Part shown: positions 37,150 through 47,134 of the stretch, piece after piece
Layout: each line of letters begins with the position of its first letter
Position numbering within the stretch: position 1 is the stretch's first letter
Source of the DNA: Syntrophaceae bacterium
GTDB lineage: Bacteria; Desulfobacterota; Syntrophia; Syntrophales; UBA2192
Assembly (NCBI GenBank): GCA_013177795.1
Contig: JABLXY010000001.1
Span: 868,001-932,000 of the forward strand
DNA: 64,000 nt
Reading direction: 5' to 3'
Translations under genes and position numbers: made by a program
The notes under the pieces: model-generated
The model's database searches: none
Told to the model about the DNA's origin: nothing
Seen by the model: only the letters and a program-made list of their open reading frames with translations

Positions 37150-38040
37150 CTACCAGGCCGGCTTGTACCCATCCGGTGATACGTCGTCCCAGGCGTTTGT
37201 GGTCAGCCGCGTGAGCCCCGACCCGTCGAGGCGGATCGAGTAGATCTCCCGCTTCGTCTCCCCCGGCGGGACGCCCGAGAAGAGGAGGCGCTCGTCATCG
37301 GCCGAAAAGGCGAAGCCGCCTGCGTTCTGAACGGTCGTCGGGCTCGGTCCGTACATGAACGAAAAGCTGCCCGCGGCCTGCAGCGACGGGACCGTGTAGA
37401 GCTGGATGTAGTGCATGGTCCCCCACCCGAAGTGGTACTTGACCTCGCAGGCCATCCGGCTGCCGTCGTGAGAGACGACGGGCTGGCTGCAGCCGAGGAC
37501 CGGGCCCGTGACCGCCGCCGAGGCGATGTCCACGAGATGGAGCCCCACGAACTGGCCCGCGCCCGTCCCGGTGCCGCGGCCGAACACGACGGTGGTGGCG
37601 TTGAAGTAGTCATGCCCGTAGTCGTCGGTGACATTCGCCGGGGGTGTGGTGAGCTGCATGAGCGACGTCCCGTCGGCTCTCACCTGGTAGAGCTTCCCCT
37701 GGTTGCGGAAAAGAACCCAGCTTCCCGAGGGAGACCACCGCGGCCGGGTTCCCTGCGCGATGTCTCGCTCCGTCGTGCCGGCGGCGTCGCCGACCTGCCG
37801 GACGATGATTCGGTCGACCCCCCCGACGACGCGCTTGAAGGCCACCCACCGGCCGTCGCGGGAAACGTCGGGCATCGAGTCGTCATGGGCGGTCACGAAC
37901 AGGGCCGACGGCTGCAGCGGGACCTCATCCGTGGCCGACATCAATTGCCCCTTCCCCGTTTGCTGCGACACGTAGACGACGGACGCGCAACCCCACGTCG
38001 TCGCAAGGCAGGCCATCAGAACTGCGAGATGCTTTTTCAT
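37150..38040 (-). CDS. TolB/WD40-like beta-propeller lipoprotein
   Basis: This 296-residue exported protein has a signal ending in TWGC (Cys18, an imperfect lipobox). At least four PD40-like repeats follow (SMPDVSRDGRWVAFKR, TRPRWSPSGSWVLFRN, GGFAFSADDERLLFSG and others), building a TolB-type propeller. The start at 38040 follows AAGGAGGA. It is convergent with gspE. It probably works in the periplasm, but no partner is evident. Confidence 0.8.
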   Translation of the reverse strand: MKKHLAVLMACLATTWGCASVVYVSQQTGKGQLMSATDEVPLQPSALFVTAHDDSMPDVSRDGRWVAFKRVVGGVDRIIVRQVGDAAGTTERDIAQGTRPRWSPSGSWVLFRNQGKLYQVRADGTSLMQLTTPPANVTDDYGHDYFNATTVVFGRGTGTGAGQFVGLHLVDIASAAVTGPVLGCSQPVVSHDGSRMACEVKYHFGWGTMHYIQLYTVPSLQAAGSFSFMYGPSPTTVQNAGGFAFSADDERLLFSGVPPGETKREIYSIRLDGSGLTRLTTNAWDDVSPDGYKPAW

Positions 38041-38255
38041 GGCTTCCTCCTTGGGCAGGCGATTTGGATGATCGTGGACGGATGGACGATGGGTCCGAGG
38101 CGGTTCGCTCGGGCCCGACGGGCTCTTTGGCAATCATCATGACCGACAACCGGCGGGGCCGTCAACGGAAATTTGCGTCCCGTTCCTTTACGCAGCCTCC
38201 GAATTGTGCTACAAGCAGGCATCGAAACCGTCACCCCGAGGACTTCATCCCCGCC

Positions 38256-40325
38256 ATGCATGGAAGCCGCACCCGCAGCCACCGCCCGAGACGGCGCCGA
38301 AGCGGAAAACCGCGCGCGGAACGCCCGGCGTGGCACACGTTCGAGGCCGAGCCCGTCCTCAACGATGTGCTCGCCCGGATCGGAAAGCCCGACGAGGCCC
38401 CCTTCAGGCCGGACGCCTTTCAGCTCGAGGCCCTCGAGGCCATCCGCCGCGCGGACTGCCTCGTCATGGCCCCGACGGGATCCGGCAAGACCTGGATCGC
38501 CGAGCAGGCCATCCAGGACATGCTGCGCGAAGGGAAACGGTGCTGGTACGCCTCGCCCCTGAAGGCCCTGTCGAATGCCAAGTGGGTGGAGTTCGGCGAC
38601 CGGTTCGAGAGCATGAACGTGGGCATCCTCACGGGAGACACGAAGGAGAACACCGACGCCCCCGTGATCGTGGGCACCACGGAGATCCTGCGCAACCAGC
38701 TCTACGACGCGATGCACGAGGGCCGCGATCTGCCCTTCGACCTCGTGATCCTCGACGAGGCCCACTACCTCGGCGACGAGGAGCGCGGCGTGGTCTGGGA
38801 GGAAATCATGATCTACCTGCCCTCGCGGGTCAATCTCCTGCTGCTCTCCGCCACGATCGAGAACGGCCGGCAGATCGCCGCCTGGCTCGAGGGCCTGCGC
38901 GGCAAACCCTGCGTCGTCGTCGAGGAGAGGCGCCGGCCCGTGCCCCTGTACCCGCTGTTCTTGCACCCGTCGGGGCGTCTCATGCCCTTTCTCAACAAGC
39001 GCCGGTTTTACGGCCGCGTCGAGCAGTTCGTCCGGGAACGGGGAAAACAGAAGCGCGGCGGCCGCGGGGTCCCGCCCTACGGCGAGATCATCCGGGTGCT
39101 GCGGCACTTCAACCTCCTGCCGGCCATCTTCTTCCTGCAGTCCCGCGCCGAGTGTGACGCCGCCCTGAAGAGCTGCCGCGCCGCCTCGACCCTGCCGGAC
39201 GAAGGCTTCGAGGAAGCCCTCCGGGAGCAGATCGACCGCACCCCGCGCCTCGCCCAGCACAAGCAGCTCGAGCAGCTGCGGCACTGCCGTGTCGCCGCGC
39301 ATCACGGCGGCCAGCTGCCGCCGTGGAAATTCCTCGTGGAGACCCTGATGAAGCGGGGGTACCTCGATGCGATCTTCGCCACCTCCACCGTGGCGGCGGG
39401 CGTGAACTTCCCGGCCCGGACCATCGTCCTGTTCAACTCGGACACCTACAACGGGCACGAATGCGTGCCGCTCGACGCCACGGGCTTTCACCAGATGACG
39501 GGAAGGGCCGGGCGCCGGGGCCAGGACAACATCGGCTTCCTGCTGATCGTCCCCGGGCGGTTCATGGACCTCGAGCACGTGCGCCGTCTCGTCTTCACGC
39601 GCGCCGAGGACATCGTGAGCCGGCTCCGGAACGACTTCTCCATGGTGCTCAACCTGCTGCTGTCCCAGAGCCTGGAGAACGTGCGGCACATTTTCGAGAA
39701 CTCGCTGGCGGCCTTCCAACAGGACGAGCACCGCAGGGAAGGCCGAAAGAGCGCCGCCTCCCGGCTCTGGCGCGCGTTCCAGCGGCACCTCGACTTCCTG
39801 AAGGCCGAGGGCTTCGTGGGCGCCGACGACCGCCTCACGGCCGACGGCATCTGGGCTGCGCAGCTGCGGCTCGACCACCCCGTGCTGATCGCCGAGTGCC
39901 TGCGGCGGGGCGCACTGCCCCGCGACGACGCGGCGCTGCTGGCCGCCGTGATCGCGCCCTTCGTCTACGACCGGGGGCAGGAGATCACCGTCAAGCGCAA
40001 GGAGCTCCCCCGGAGGCTCGTGGCCGCCTACGACCGCGTGATCGACACGGTCTTCCCGATGATGGAGAGGCTCGATGCCGCGGGGTTCGGGCTCAACCCC
40101 CTTCCCCTCTGGACGGCGGCCGTGATCTACGACTGGGCCCGTGGCCGCGACTGGGACCGGATTGTCGAGCGCTACGGCTTCGCCGACGGGGACATGGCCA
40201 TGCTCGTCTCCCGGACGGCCGACAACCTGCGGCAGATCGCCTCCCTAAGGGACACCCACCCCGACGTGGCGGAGCTGGCTTGGAAGGCACGGGAGGCGCT
40301 GATGCGGGAACCGGTCGTCTTCTAG
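38256..40325 (+). CDS. Ski2/Mtr4-like DEAH superfamily 2 helicase
   Basis: This protein is about 689 residues from the ATG at 38256; the first 40 residues are Arg-rich. Motif I APTGSGKT, motif II DEAH, motif III SAT and motif VI QMTGRAGRRG are all present. The C-terminal helical part resembles the DSHCT region of Ski2/Mtr4 RNA helicases. An insert with RGKQKRGGRG lies between the RecA lobes. Bacterial members exist, but their roles are little studied. It precedes tRNA-Glu and is divergent from the TolB-like lipoprotein. The start is uncertain because no SD is clear. Confidence 0.88.
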   Translation: MHGSRTRSHRPRRRRSGKPRAERPAWHTFEAEPVLNDVLARIGKPDEAPFRPDAFQLEALEAIRRADCLVMAPTGSGKTWIAEQAIQDMLREGKRCWYASPLKALSNAKWVEFGDRFESMNVGILTGDTKENTDAPVIVGTTEILRNQLYDAMHEGRDLPFDLVILDEAHYLGDEERGVVWEEIMIYLPSRVNLLLLSATIENGRQIAAWLEGLRGKPCVVVEERRRPVPLYPLFLHPSGRLMPFLNKRRFYGRVEQFVRERGKQKRGGRGVPPYGEIIRVLRHFNLLPAIFFLQSRAECDAALKSCRAASTLPDEGFEEALREQIDRTPRLAQHKQLEQLRHCRVAAHHGGQLPPWKFLVETLMKRGYLDAIFATSTVAAGVNFPARTIVLFNSDTYNGHECVPLDATGFHQMTGRAGRRGQDNIGFLLIVPGRFMDLEHVRRLVFTRAEDIVSRLRNDFSMVLNLLLSQSLENVRHIFENSLAAFQQDEHRREGRKSAASRLWRAFQRHLDFLKAEGFVGADDRLTADGIWAAQLRLDHPVLIAECLRRGALPRDDAALLAAVIAPFVYDRGQEITVKRKELPRRLVAAYDRVIDTVFPMMERLDAAGFGLNPLPLWTAAVIYDWARGRDWDRIVERYGFADGDMAMLVSRTADNLRQIASLRDTHPDVAELAWKAREALMREPVVF

Positions 40326-40441
40326 CCGGGATGCCTCAATATTGCCGCTTGACATTCCCGCTGATGCAGGGCTATATAGACGCCTTCCGATGGGAAACCG
40401 GGCCGGATCGTTCCGGCCCTCTTTTTACCCTGCACAGATGC

Positions 40442-40517
40442 GTCCCCATCGTCTAGAGGCCTAGGACATCGGCCTTTCACGCCGACGACCGGGGTTCGAC
40501 TCCCCGTGGGGACGCCA
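40442..40517 (+). tRNA. tRNA-Glu (anticodon TTC)
   Basis: A complete cloverleaf is visible: acceptor arms GTCCCCA (40442-40448) and TGGGGAC (40507-40513), the anticodon stem TCGGC/GCCGA around CTTTCAC with anticodon TTC at 40476-40478, a T-arm GGGGTTCGACTCCCC, discriminator G and an encoded CCA. It is followed by its own terminator. Confidence 0.97.
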
Positions 40518-40524
40518 GAAAAAA

Positions 40525-40553
40525 GGGGATCGCCGCAGCGGTGATCCCCTTTT
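40525..40553 (+). terminator. Terminator after tRNA-Glu
   Basis: GGGGATC (40525-40531) pairs with GATCCCC (40543-40549), with additional internal pairing (CCGC/GCGG-like), followed by TTTTCG. The symmetric A-run upstream could also serve the convergent IclR gene. Confidence 0.85.
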
Positions 40554-40581
40554 CGCGTTTTTCGTGCCTGCGCGGGGCTTC

Positions 40582-41373
40582 TCAAGCCGGGCGGCGCAGG
40601 TGCCCGTCGAAGCCGAGCGCGGCCGATATCTTGCCGGCCGTCGTCATCAGAGGCTCGACGTATTTCTCGATCATCTCGTCGAACCCGACCATCTGGCTGA
40701 TGAAGGACATATTCAGGGAGGCCTCCACCTCGCCCCGGCCGTTGAAGATGGGCACCCCGATGGCCCGAAGCCCGGGGACCCACTCCCCGTCGTTGGACGC
40801 GTACCCCTTGAGCCGGACATCCTCGAGAATGGCATGGAGTTTTTCGCCGTGCCGGCCGATGTGCCGGACCGCCTCCCTGTCCTTGAGCAGTTCCTGCAGG
40901 AGCCGGTCGTAGCGCTCGCGGGAGAGAAACGCGATCAGCGCCCTCCCCATGGCCGTCAGGTAGCAGTTCACGCGGCTCCCCACGTACAGGTTGGTGTTGA
41001 TAATCCGCCGGACGGTGATCCGCTCGATGTAGAGCATCTCCGTTCGGTCCAGGACGGCGAGGTTGACATTCTGGTCCGTCTGGCGGGAAAGGGCCTCCAT
41101 GAAGGGGTAGGCGATCTGGCGCAGGTCCATCCCGGACAGGACGGAAAAGCCGAGCGCCATGACCCTCGGGGCCAGGGAATAGACCCGGGTGCGGGGATCG
41201 AGCGTCACGTAATTCATCGCCAGCAGGGTCTTGAGAAACCGGTGCACCGTTGTCTTGGGCAGGCCGGTCCTCGCAGCCAGCTCCTGGAGGGTAAGGCGGG
41301 GATCGCCCGGCGTGAACGTCTCCAGGATCTCGAGCCCGCGAATCAGGGAGTTCACTCGCTTGGGTTGCGCCAT
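40582..41373 (-). CDS. IclR-family transcriptional regulator
   Basis: This 263-residue regulator has an N-terminal winged helix (LTLQELAARTGLPKTTVHRFLKTL, about 27-50) and a C-terminal IclR effector domain (about 75-255). The effector domain contains the usual NLAVLDRTEMLYIERI and GLRAIGVPIFNGRGEVEASLNMSF blocks. IclR proteins commonly control aromatic or organic-acid catabolism. Its neighbours are tRNA-Glu and phosphoglucomutase, neither an obvious target, so the regulon is unknown. Confidence 0.92.
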   Translation of the reverse strand: MAQPKRVNSLIRGLEILETFTPGDPRLTLQELAARTGLPKTTVHRFLKTLLAMNYVTLDPRTRVYSLAPRVMALGFSVLSGMDLRQIAYPFMEALSRQTDQNVNLAVLDRTEMLYIERITVRRIINTNLYVGSRVNCYLTAMGRALIAFLSRERYDRLLQELLKDREAVRHIGRHGEKLHAILEDVRLKGYASNDGEWVPGLRAIGVPIFNGRGEVEASLNMSFISQMVGFDEMIEKYVEPLMTTAGKISAALGFDGHLRRPA

Positions 41374-41543
41374 GGTCGGTTCCGTACCGTGGAGGATGAT
41401 CCTGCATGGTGAAATACCTTCACTCGCCCCGGCCTGTCAAGCGTGATATGGCATGGACCGCGCCCGCGGGGGTGCCATGATGGACTCGTCATCACCGGGA
41501 ACGTATGATATGAAGGAGTCGAATCGAAAACCGGAGGAACCCG

Positions 41544-43193
<1,650 letters not shown>

Positions 43194-43218
43194 GCAACAG
43201 GCGGCAATACAGGCTCCT

Positions 43219-43239
43219 GCAACAAGCAGCAAGCAGCAA
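43219..43239 (+). repeat. Heptamer array GCARCAA x3 after pgm
   Basis: Three contiguous 7-nt units (GCAACAA, GCAGCAA, GCAGCAA) begin 25 bp after the pgm stop. The stretch just before (43195-43218) contains degenerate GGCAACA and GGCGGCAA units. The pattern matches the array after etfB and the one after the EamA gene. Confidence 0.65.
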
Positions 43240-43250
43240 GGAAATGAACG

Positions 43251-43328
43251 CCCCTCAATCCCTTTTCTAAAGAGGGAAACGGGGGATTGAAAAAAAGAGG
43301 CCCCCGACTCAGGGGCCTCTTTTTTTTC
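43251..43328. terminator. Degenerate CCCC...GGGG hairpin followed by a bidirectional terminator
   Basis: CCCCTCAATCCC and GGGAAACGGGGGATTG (43252-43289) form an imperfect long hairpin of a type repeated elsewhere in the window. Right after it AGAGGCCCC (43297-43305) pairs with GGGGCCTCT (43312-43320), with an A-run before and T8 after. That geometry suits termination of both pgm and the convergent lipoprotein gene. Confidence 0.85.
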
Positions 43329-43374
43329 GGAAGCCTCGGCCTTCGGCTCCGCGCCTCCGGCCTTCGGGCTCAGT

Positions 43375-44511
43375 TTACGGCTGCATTACGAAGAACATGG
43401 CATTGCGGTTCTTGGCCCAGCAGGCCTCGTTGGACTCGGTGCACACGGGTTTCTCCTCGCCGTTGCTGATGGTCTTGATCCTCTTGGCATCAATACCCTC
43501 GGCCTTCAGCGCCTTGGCGGCCGCGTCGGCCCTTCTCTGCCCCAGGGCCATGTTGTACTCGTTGGTGCCGCGCTCGTCACAGTTGCCCTCGATCCGGACG
43601 TTGACGGCCTGGTTCGCCTTGAGATAATCGGCATTCTTCTTCACGACCGCCTTGAACTCGGGCTTTACGTTGTATTTGTCGAAGTCGAAGTAGATGTTGT
43701 CGAGCTGCGCAACGACGCCCGGCGGCAGGGCAGCCGCGGGGGCGGCCGGGGCCGCGGCCGCAGGAGCGGGCCCGAGGAAGATCTTCTCGACAAAGTCGGC
43801 CATGCCGGCCGCCGATTCAACCTGGGCACCCGTTACCATGAAACCGCACTGACCGGCCTTCACGACCTTGTCCAGCAGTTCCTTGCCCTCGCCCGTGGGG
43901 TCCTTGCCGATCAGGACGGCGTAGATGCAGACCCGGTCCTGCAGGGCCGCCTTCATGGCCTGCGCCGAGGCCGGGGCCTTCGGCATCTCGAGCCCGTCGC
44001 TGAAGATGATGACGGCCGACTTGCCCGCCAGGGGCTTCAGGTCCAGCGTGGCGGCATCGAGGGCCAGATGCAGGGGGCTCTCCACGCCCGCCGTGTTGAC
44101 AGCGAAGATGGCCTTGCCGAACTCCTCCCTCACATAGGGGGCCATCCCGAACCAGAGCTTCGTGTCAAAGGGACGGGTCAGCCAGCGCTGTCCCGCGAAA
44201 TCGCGCAGGCCGGCGGTGAGCTTCAGGTTGGGAATCGTGTCGTTGAAGAGCCGCACGAGATGCTGCTGGTACTCGATCTTGTTGGTCTTCATTGGGCTGG
44301 TGTAGGCGAAATGCTTCCACTCGTACGGTTCTTCCATGGACGCCGAGGTGTCCATGATGACCTGGAAGTTGTCGGTCTTCTGGACCAGCGCGCCGGATTT
44401 GATTTTCGGGTTGAGGTCCTGGGCCGGGATGGGCTGGATCACCGTGGCGCAGCCGCCCAGCAGGGCCAGACTCAGTACGACAACGAGCAACTTGATCAAG
44501 TGTTTGACCAT
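43375..44511 (-). CDS. Lipoprotein with VWA domain fused to OmpA/Pal domain
   Basis: This 378-residue lipoprotein has its lipobox at LLGGC (Cys21). A von Willebrand A domain spans about 48-235, with the MIDAS motif DTSAS (54-58) and a later FSDG. An Ala/Pro linker (about 248-270) leads to a C-terminal OmpA/Pal domain (about 270-378) with YFDFDKYNVKPEF and GNCDERGTNEYNMALGQRRADA, which binds peptidoglycan. The start follows AAGGAGG. The second half alone looks like Pal. The fusion suggests a metal-dependent protein-binding module tethered between outer membrane and cell wall. Confidence 0.9.
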   Translation of the reverse strand: MVKHLIKLLVVVLSLALLGGCATVIQPIPAQDLNPKIKSGALVQKTDNFQVIMDTSASMEEPYEWKHFAYTSPMKTNKIEYQQHLVRLFNDTIPNLKLTAGLRDFAGQRWLTRPFDTKLWFGMAPYVREEFGKAIFAVNTAGVESPLHLALDAATLDLKPLAGKSAVIIFSDGLEMPKAPASAQAMKAALQDRVCIYAVLIGKDPTGEGKELLDKVVKAGQCGFMVTGAQVESAAGMADFVEKIFLGPAPAAAAPAAPAAALPPGVVAQLDNIYFDFDKYNVKPEFKAVVKKNADYLKANQAVNVRIEGNCDERGTNEYNMALGQRRADAAAKALKAEGIDAKRIKTISNGEEKPVCTESNEACWAKNRNAMFFVMQP

Positions 44512-44891
44512 ACGATACCCTCCTTGTGGATGAATTGCCTCTTGTGTTTCTGTGGTGATGAGACGGAATTGTCGAGCCGGGTGACGCAGGAGCAGGTTCG
44601 ATTCAGATGGCTCACGAGGAGTTGTAGAATTGCATCGGCCTATGAACTCGACAAGCCGCAACGAGAAAAGGATTTTTGAAACATCCCTTGGAGAGTGGAT
44701 CCCTCGCTCTCCCCCCTTGATTTCTGGGAACTATATAAAAAAATCGCGGGAAATTCAACGATTAAAATTGGCACGGGGCAAAAAAAATGGAATCGCTCGG
44801 AAAAGGTGTATTTTCTGGATATTCCTGCCTATCTCTGTCAAGATAGCGCAGCGTTTGATGGACCGTATCCCAACGAAGGAGGCAGACAAGC
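44512..44891. other. 380-bp divergent intergenic region
   Basis: No gene is supported. A/T-rich blocks at about 44735-44825 could hold the promoter of the flavoprotein gene. A GGAGAG...CTCTCC inverted repeat occurs near 44690-44717. A TTGGCACG element at about 44768 lacks a correctly spaced -12 GC and is not called. Confidence 0.4.
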
Positions 44892-45467
44892 ATGAAGGTG
44901 ATCGCATTCAACGGCAGCGCACGGAAGGACGGCAACACGGCCATCCTGCTCAACGCGGTCCTCGACGAAATCCGGAAGGAGGGCATCGGGACGGAGCTGT
45001 ACCAGCTGGCGGGCAAAAAGATCCAGGGCTGCATCGCCTGCTACAAGTGCATGAAGAACAAGGACAAGCGCTGCGCCGTGACGAAGGACATCGTGAACGA
45101 GTGCATCGAAAAGATGATCGAGGCCGACGGGATCCTCCTGGGTTCCCCAACCTACTTTGCCGATGTCTCGGCGGCGACGCGGGCCCTCATCGAGCGCGCC
45201 GGCTACGTCGCCCGTGCCAACGACTACATGTTCAAGCGGAAGGTGGGGGCGGGCGTCGTCGCCGTGCGGCGCGGCGGGGCCATCCATGCCTTCAACTCGC
45301 TCAACCTCTTCTTTTTCTACCAGCAGATCATCAACCCCGGATCCAGTTACTGGGCTTTCGGCGTGGGGCGCGATCCCGGCGAGGTCCTGAATGACGCCGA
45401 GGGCATGCAGACCATGAAGACCCTGGGGCAGAACCTGGCCTGGCTGCTCAAGAAGGTCCGCGCCTGA
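44892..45467 (+). CDS. Iron-sulfur flavoprotein / NADPH-dependent FMN reductase family
   Basis: This 191-residue flavodoxin-like protein starts MKVIAFNGSARKDGNT, the FMN phosphate loop of PF03358 proteins. Four Cys residues form a compact CIACYKC...C cluster (C-X2-C-X2-C-X7-C, about 47-61), similar to the [4Fe-4S] site of archaeal-type Isf. The middle has GSPTYFADV as in Isf/WrbA relatives. It should carry FMN and probably a [4Fe-4S] cluster, for two-electron transfer or O2/H2O2 detoxification in an anaerobe. The ATG follows GAAGGAGG. Confidence 0.9.
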   Translation: MKVIAFNGSARKDGNTAILLNAVLDEIRKEGIGTELYQLAGKKIQGCIACYKCMKNKDKRCAVTKDIVNECIEKMIEADGILLGSPTYFADVSAATRALIERAGYVARANDYMFKRKVGAGVVAVRRGGAIHAFNSLNLFFFYQQIINPGSSYWAFGVGRDPGEVLNDAEGMQTMKTLGQNLAWLLKKVRA

Positions 45468-45561
45468 GCCCTCCGGCAAAACGTTCTTTGCGGCCTTGCC
45501 TTCGCGCACGCAAGTGTTTATGCATATATCGGTTAGGCCCATACCCCGAGGAGATCACGCC

Positions 45562-45717
45562 ATGCTGAAGAAAATGGCTTCACTGCTGATGACGGTCATC
45601 GCCCTGCTCATGTTCCTGAGCGCCTGCGCCATCACGGACGGCAAGCACCCTCTGCGCTACGAGCCCACGGACGTGGCGCCCGGTCACAGGCCCCCGCCCA
45701 CGTCGGGGGGACCCTAG
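45562..45717 (+). CDS. Small lipoprotein
   Basis: This 51-residue peptide has a classical lipoprotein signal (Lys-rich start, hydrophobic core, lipobox LSAC with Cys22). A short Pro/His-rich mature part ends in PPPTSGGP. The ATG follows GAGGAGAT. It stands between the flavoprotein and the lipid-modification operon. Its size and composition resemble entericidin-like small lipoproteins only superficially. Confidence 0.65.
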   Translation: MLKKMASLLMTVIALLMFLSACAITDGKHPLRYEPTDVAPGHRPPPTSGGP

Positions 45718-45859
45718 GCGCGGAATCGCTGCAGCATGACAGGTGCGTGATCCCCGAACCGTTCGGTCCGGGCAGGAAAGGTTTGTGTGCCGTTGAACGG
45801 GATCGCGCAGGCCCCGTTTGTCAAATCGCATCATTTCTAATGTTCGAGGAGACAATCCG

Positions 45860-47134
45860 ATGGCCCCTCCAGCCGGGATGCACATCGCCGTCGTCGGCGC
45901 CGGTGTATCCGGGATCGTTTCGGCCTACCTCCTGCAGCGCCGCCACCGGGTGAGCCTGTTCGAGAAAAACGGCTACATCGGCGGCCACACGAACACGGCC
46001 GTCATCACGGAGGGGGCTGATGCCGGCCTGCCCGTGGACACGGGCTTCATCGTCCACAACGAGCGGACCTACCCGCTTTTCCGGACCTTCCTGAAGCAGC
46101 TCGGCGTCGCGGCGGCGCCGACGGACATGTCCTTCAGTTGCCAGGACAACGCGACCGGGTTCTGCTACAGCAGCCTCGGCTTCAACGGCTTCTTCGCCCG
46201 GCGCGAAAACCTCTTCAGGCCCTCCTTCTGGGCTTTCCTCTGGGGCATTCAGCATTTCTGCGCGCGCACGCAGAAACTCTTCGAGCAGGGAAAACTGGGC
46301 GGCCTCACCCTCGGAGAGTTCGTGCGCCGCGAGGGGTTCCGGCGGGACGTGATCGACCAGTTCGTCATCCCCATGGCCTCGGCCATCTGGTCGGCCTCGG
46401 AGGCCAAGACGATGGAGTTCCCCATGGAGTCCTTCGCCCGGTTCTACTCGAACCACGGCCTCCTGTCGGTGTGGGACCACCCGACGTGGTACTACATCCC
46501 CGGCGGCAGCCGGACCTACGTCAAGGCCTTCCTCGAGGGCTTCACGGGGAGGGTGCTTGCGAACTGCCCCGTCACGGCGGTCCGGAGGACCGACCGGGGG
46601 GTCGCCCTGAAGCTCGCCGACGGCGCCGAGGAGACCTTCGACGCCGTCGTCATCGCGGCGCACGCCGACGAGGCCTTCCGCATGCTTGCCGACCCGTCGC
46701 CGGAGGAGGCGCGCCTGCTGGGCGCCTGGAGGTACTCGGAGAACCGGACCGTGCTGCACCGGGACACGTCGTGGCTCCCCTCCACCCGCAGGGCATGGGC
46801 CTCGTGGAACTACCGCCACGAGCCGTCCGTCCCGAAGACCCACCCGGCCACGGTCACCTACTACATGAACCACCTGCAGCGCCTCGACGCGCGGGCGCAT
46901 TACTGCGTCACCCTCAACCCCTGGAAGCCCGTGGCGGCCTCCGAGGTCGTCGCCGAGATGGTCTACCACCACCCGATGTACACCTTCGAATCCATGGCGA
47001 CGCAGCCCGAGCTGCCCTCGCTCAACGGCCGGCGCAACACCTACTTCTGCGGCGCCTACTTCGGATACGGGTTCCACGAGGACGGGACGCGCTCCGCCGT
47101 GGAGACGGCCCGGCACTTCGGCATCGAGCTATGA
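45860..47134 (+). CDS. Flavin-dependent amine-oxidase-like protein
   Basis: This 424-residue flavoprotein has the dinucleotide motif VVGAGVSG (about 11-18) and the amine-oxidase/NAD(P)-binding-8 fold (FEKNGYIGGHTNT, DTGFIVHNERTYP). Genes of this type sit next to DUF1365 and cyclopropane-synthase genes in many bacteria, including those making modified (furan or cyclopropane) fatty acids. Its TGA overlaps the next ATG by four bases, giving tight coupling. GAGGAG precedes the ATG at 45860. A role in oxidising a membrane fatty-acyl chain is inferred. Confidence 0.88.
   Translation: MAPPAGMHIAVVGAGVSGIVSAYLLQRRHRVSLFEKNGYIGGHTNTAVITEGADAGLPVDTGFIVHNERTYPLFRTFLKQLGVAAAPTDMSFSCQDNATGFCYSSLGFNGFFARRENLFRPSFWAFLWGIQHFCARTQKLFEQGKLGGLTLGEFVRREGFRRDVIDQFVIPMASAIWSASEAKTMEFPMESFARFYSNHGLLSVWDHPTWYYIPGGSRTYVKAFLEGFTGRVLANCPVTAVRRTDRGVALKLADGAEETFDAVVIAAHADEAFRMLADPSPEEARLLGAWRYSENRTVLHRDTSWLPSTRRAWASWNYRHEPSVPKTHPATVTYYMNHLQRLDARAHYCVTLNPWKPVAASEVVAEMVYHHPMYTFESMATQPELPSLNGRRNTYFCGAYFGYGFHEDGTRSAVETARHFGIEL

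Noticed and set aside
44767-44786. TTGGCACG element upstream of the flavoprotein gene as a -24 box
   Set aside because: The -12 position is an A-run with no GC dinucleotide at the right spacing.
45745-45790. ChrR/sigma-E-type promoter (TGATCC) for the lipid-modification operon
   Set aside because: Only the -35-like hexamer is present; no matching -10 element follows at the right distance.
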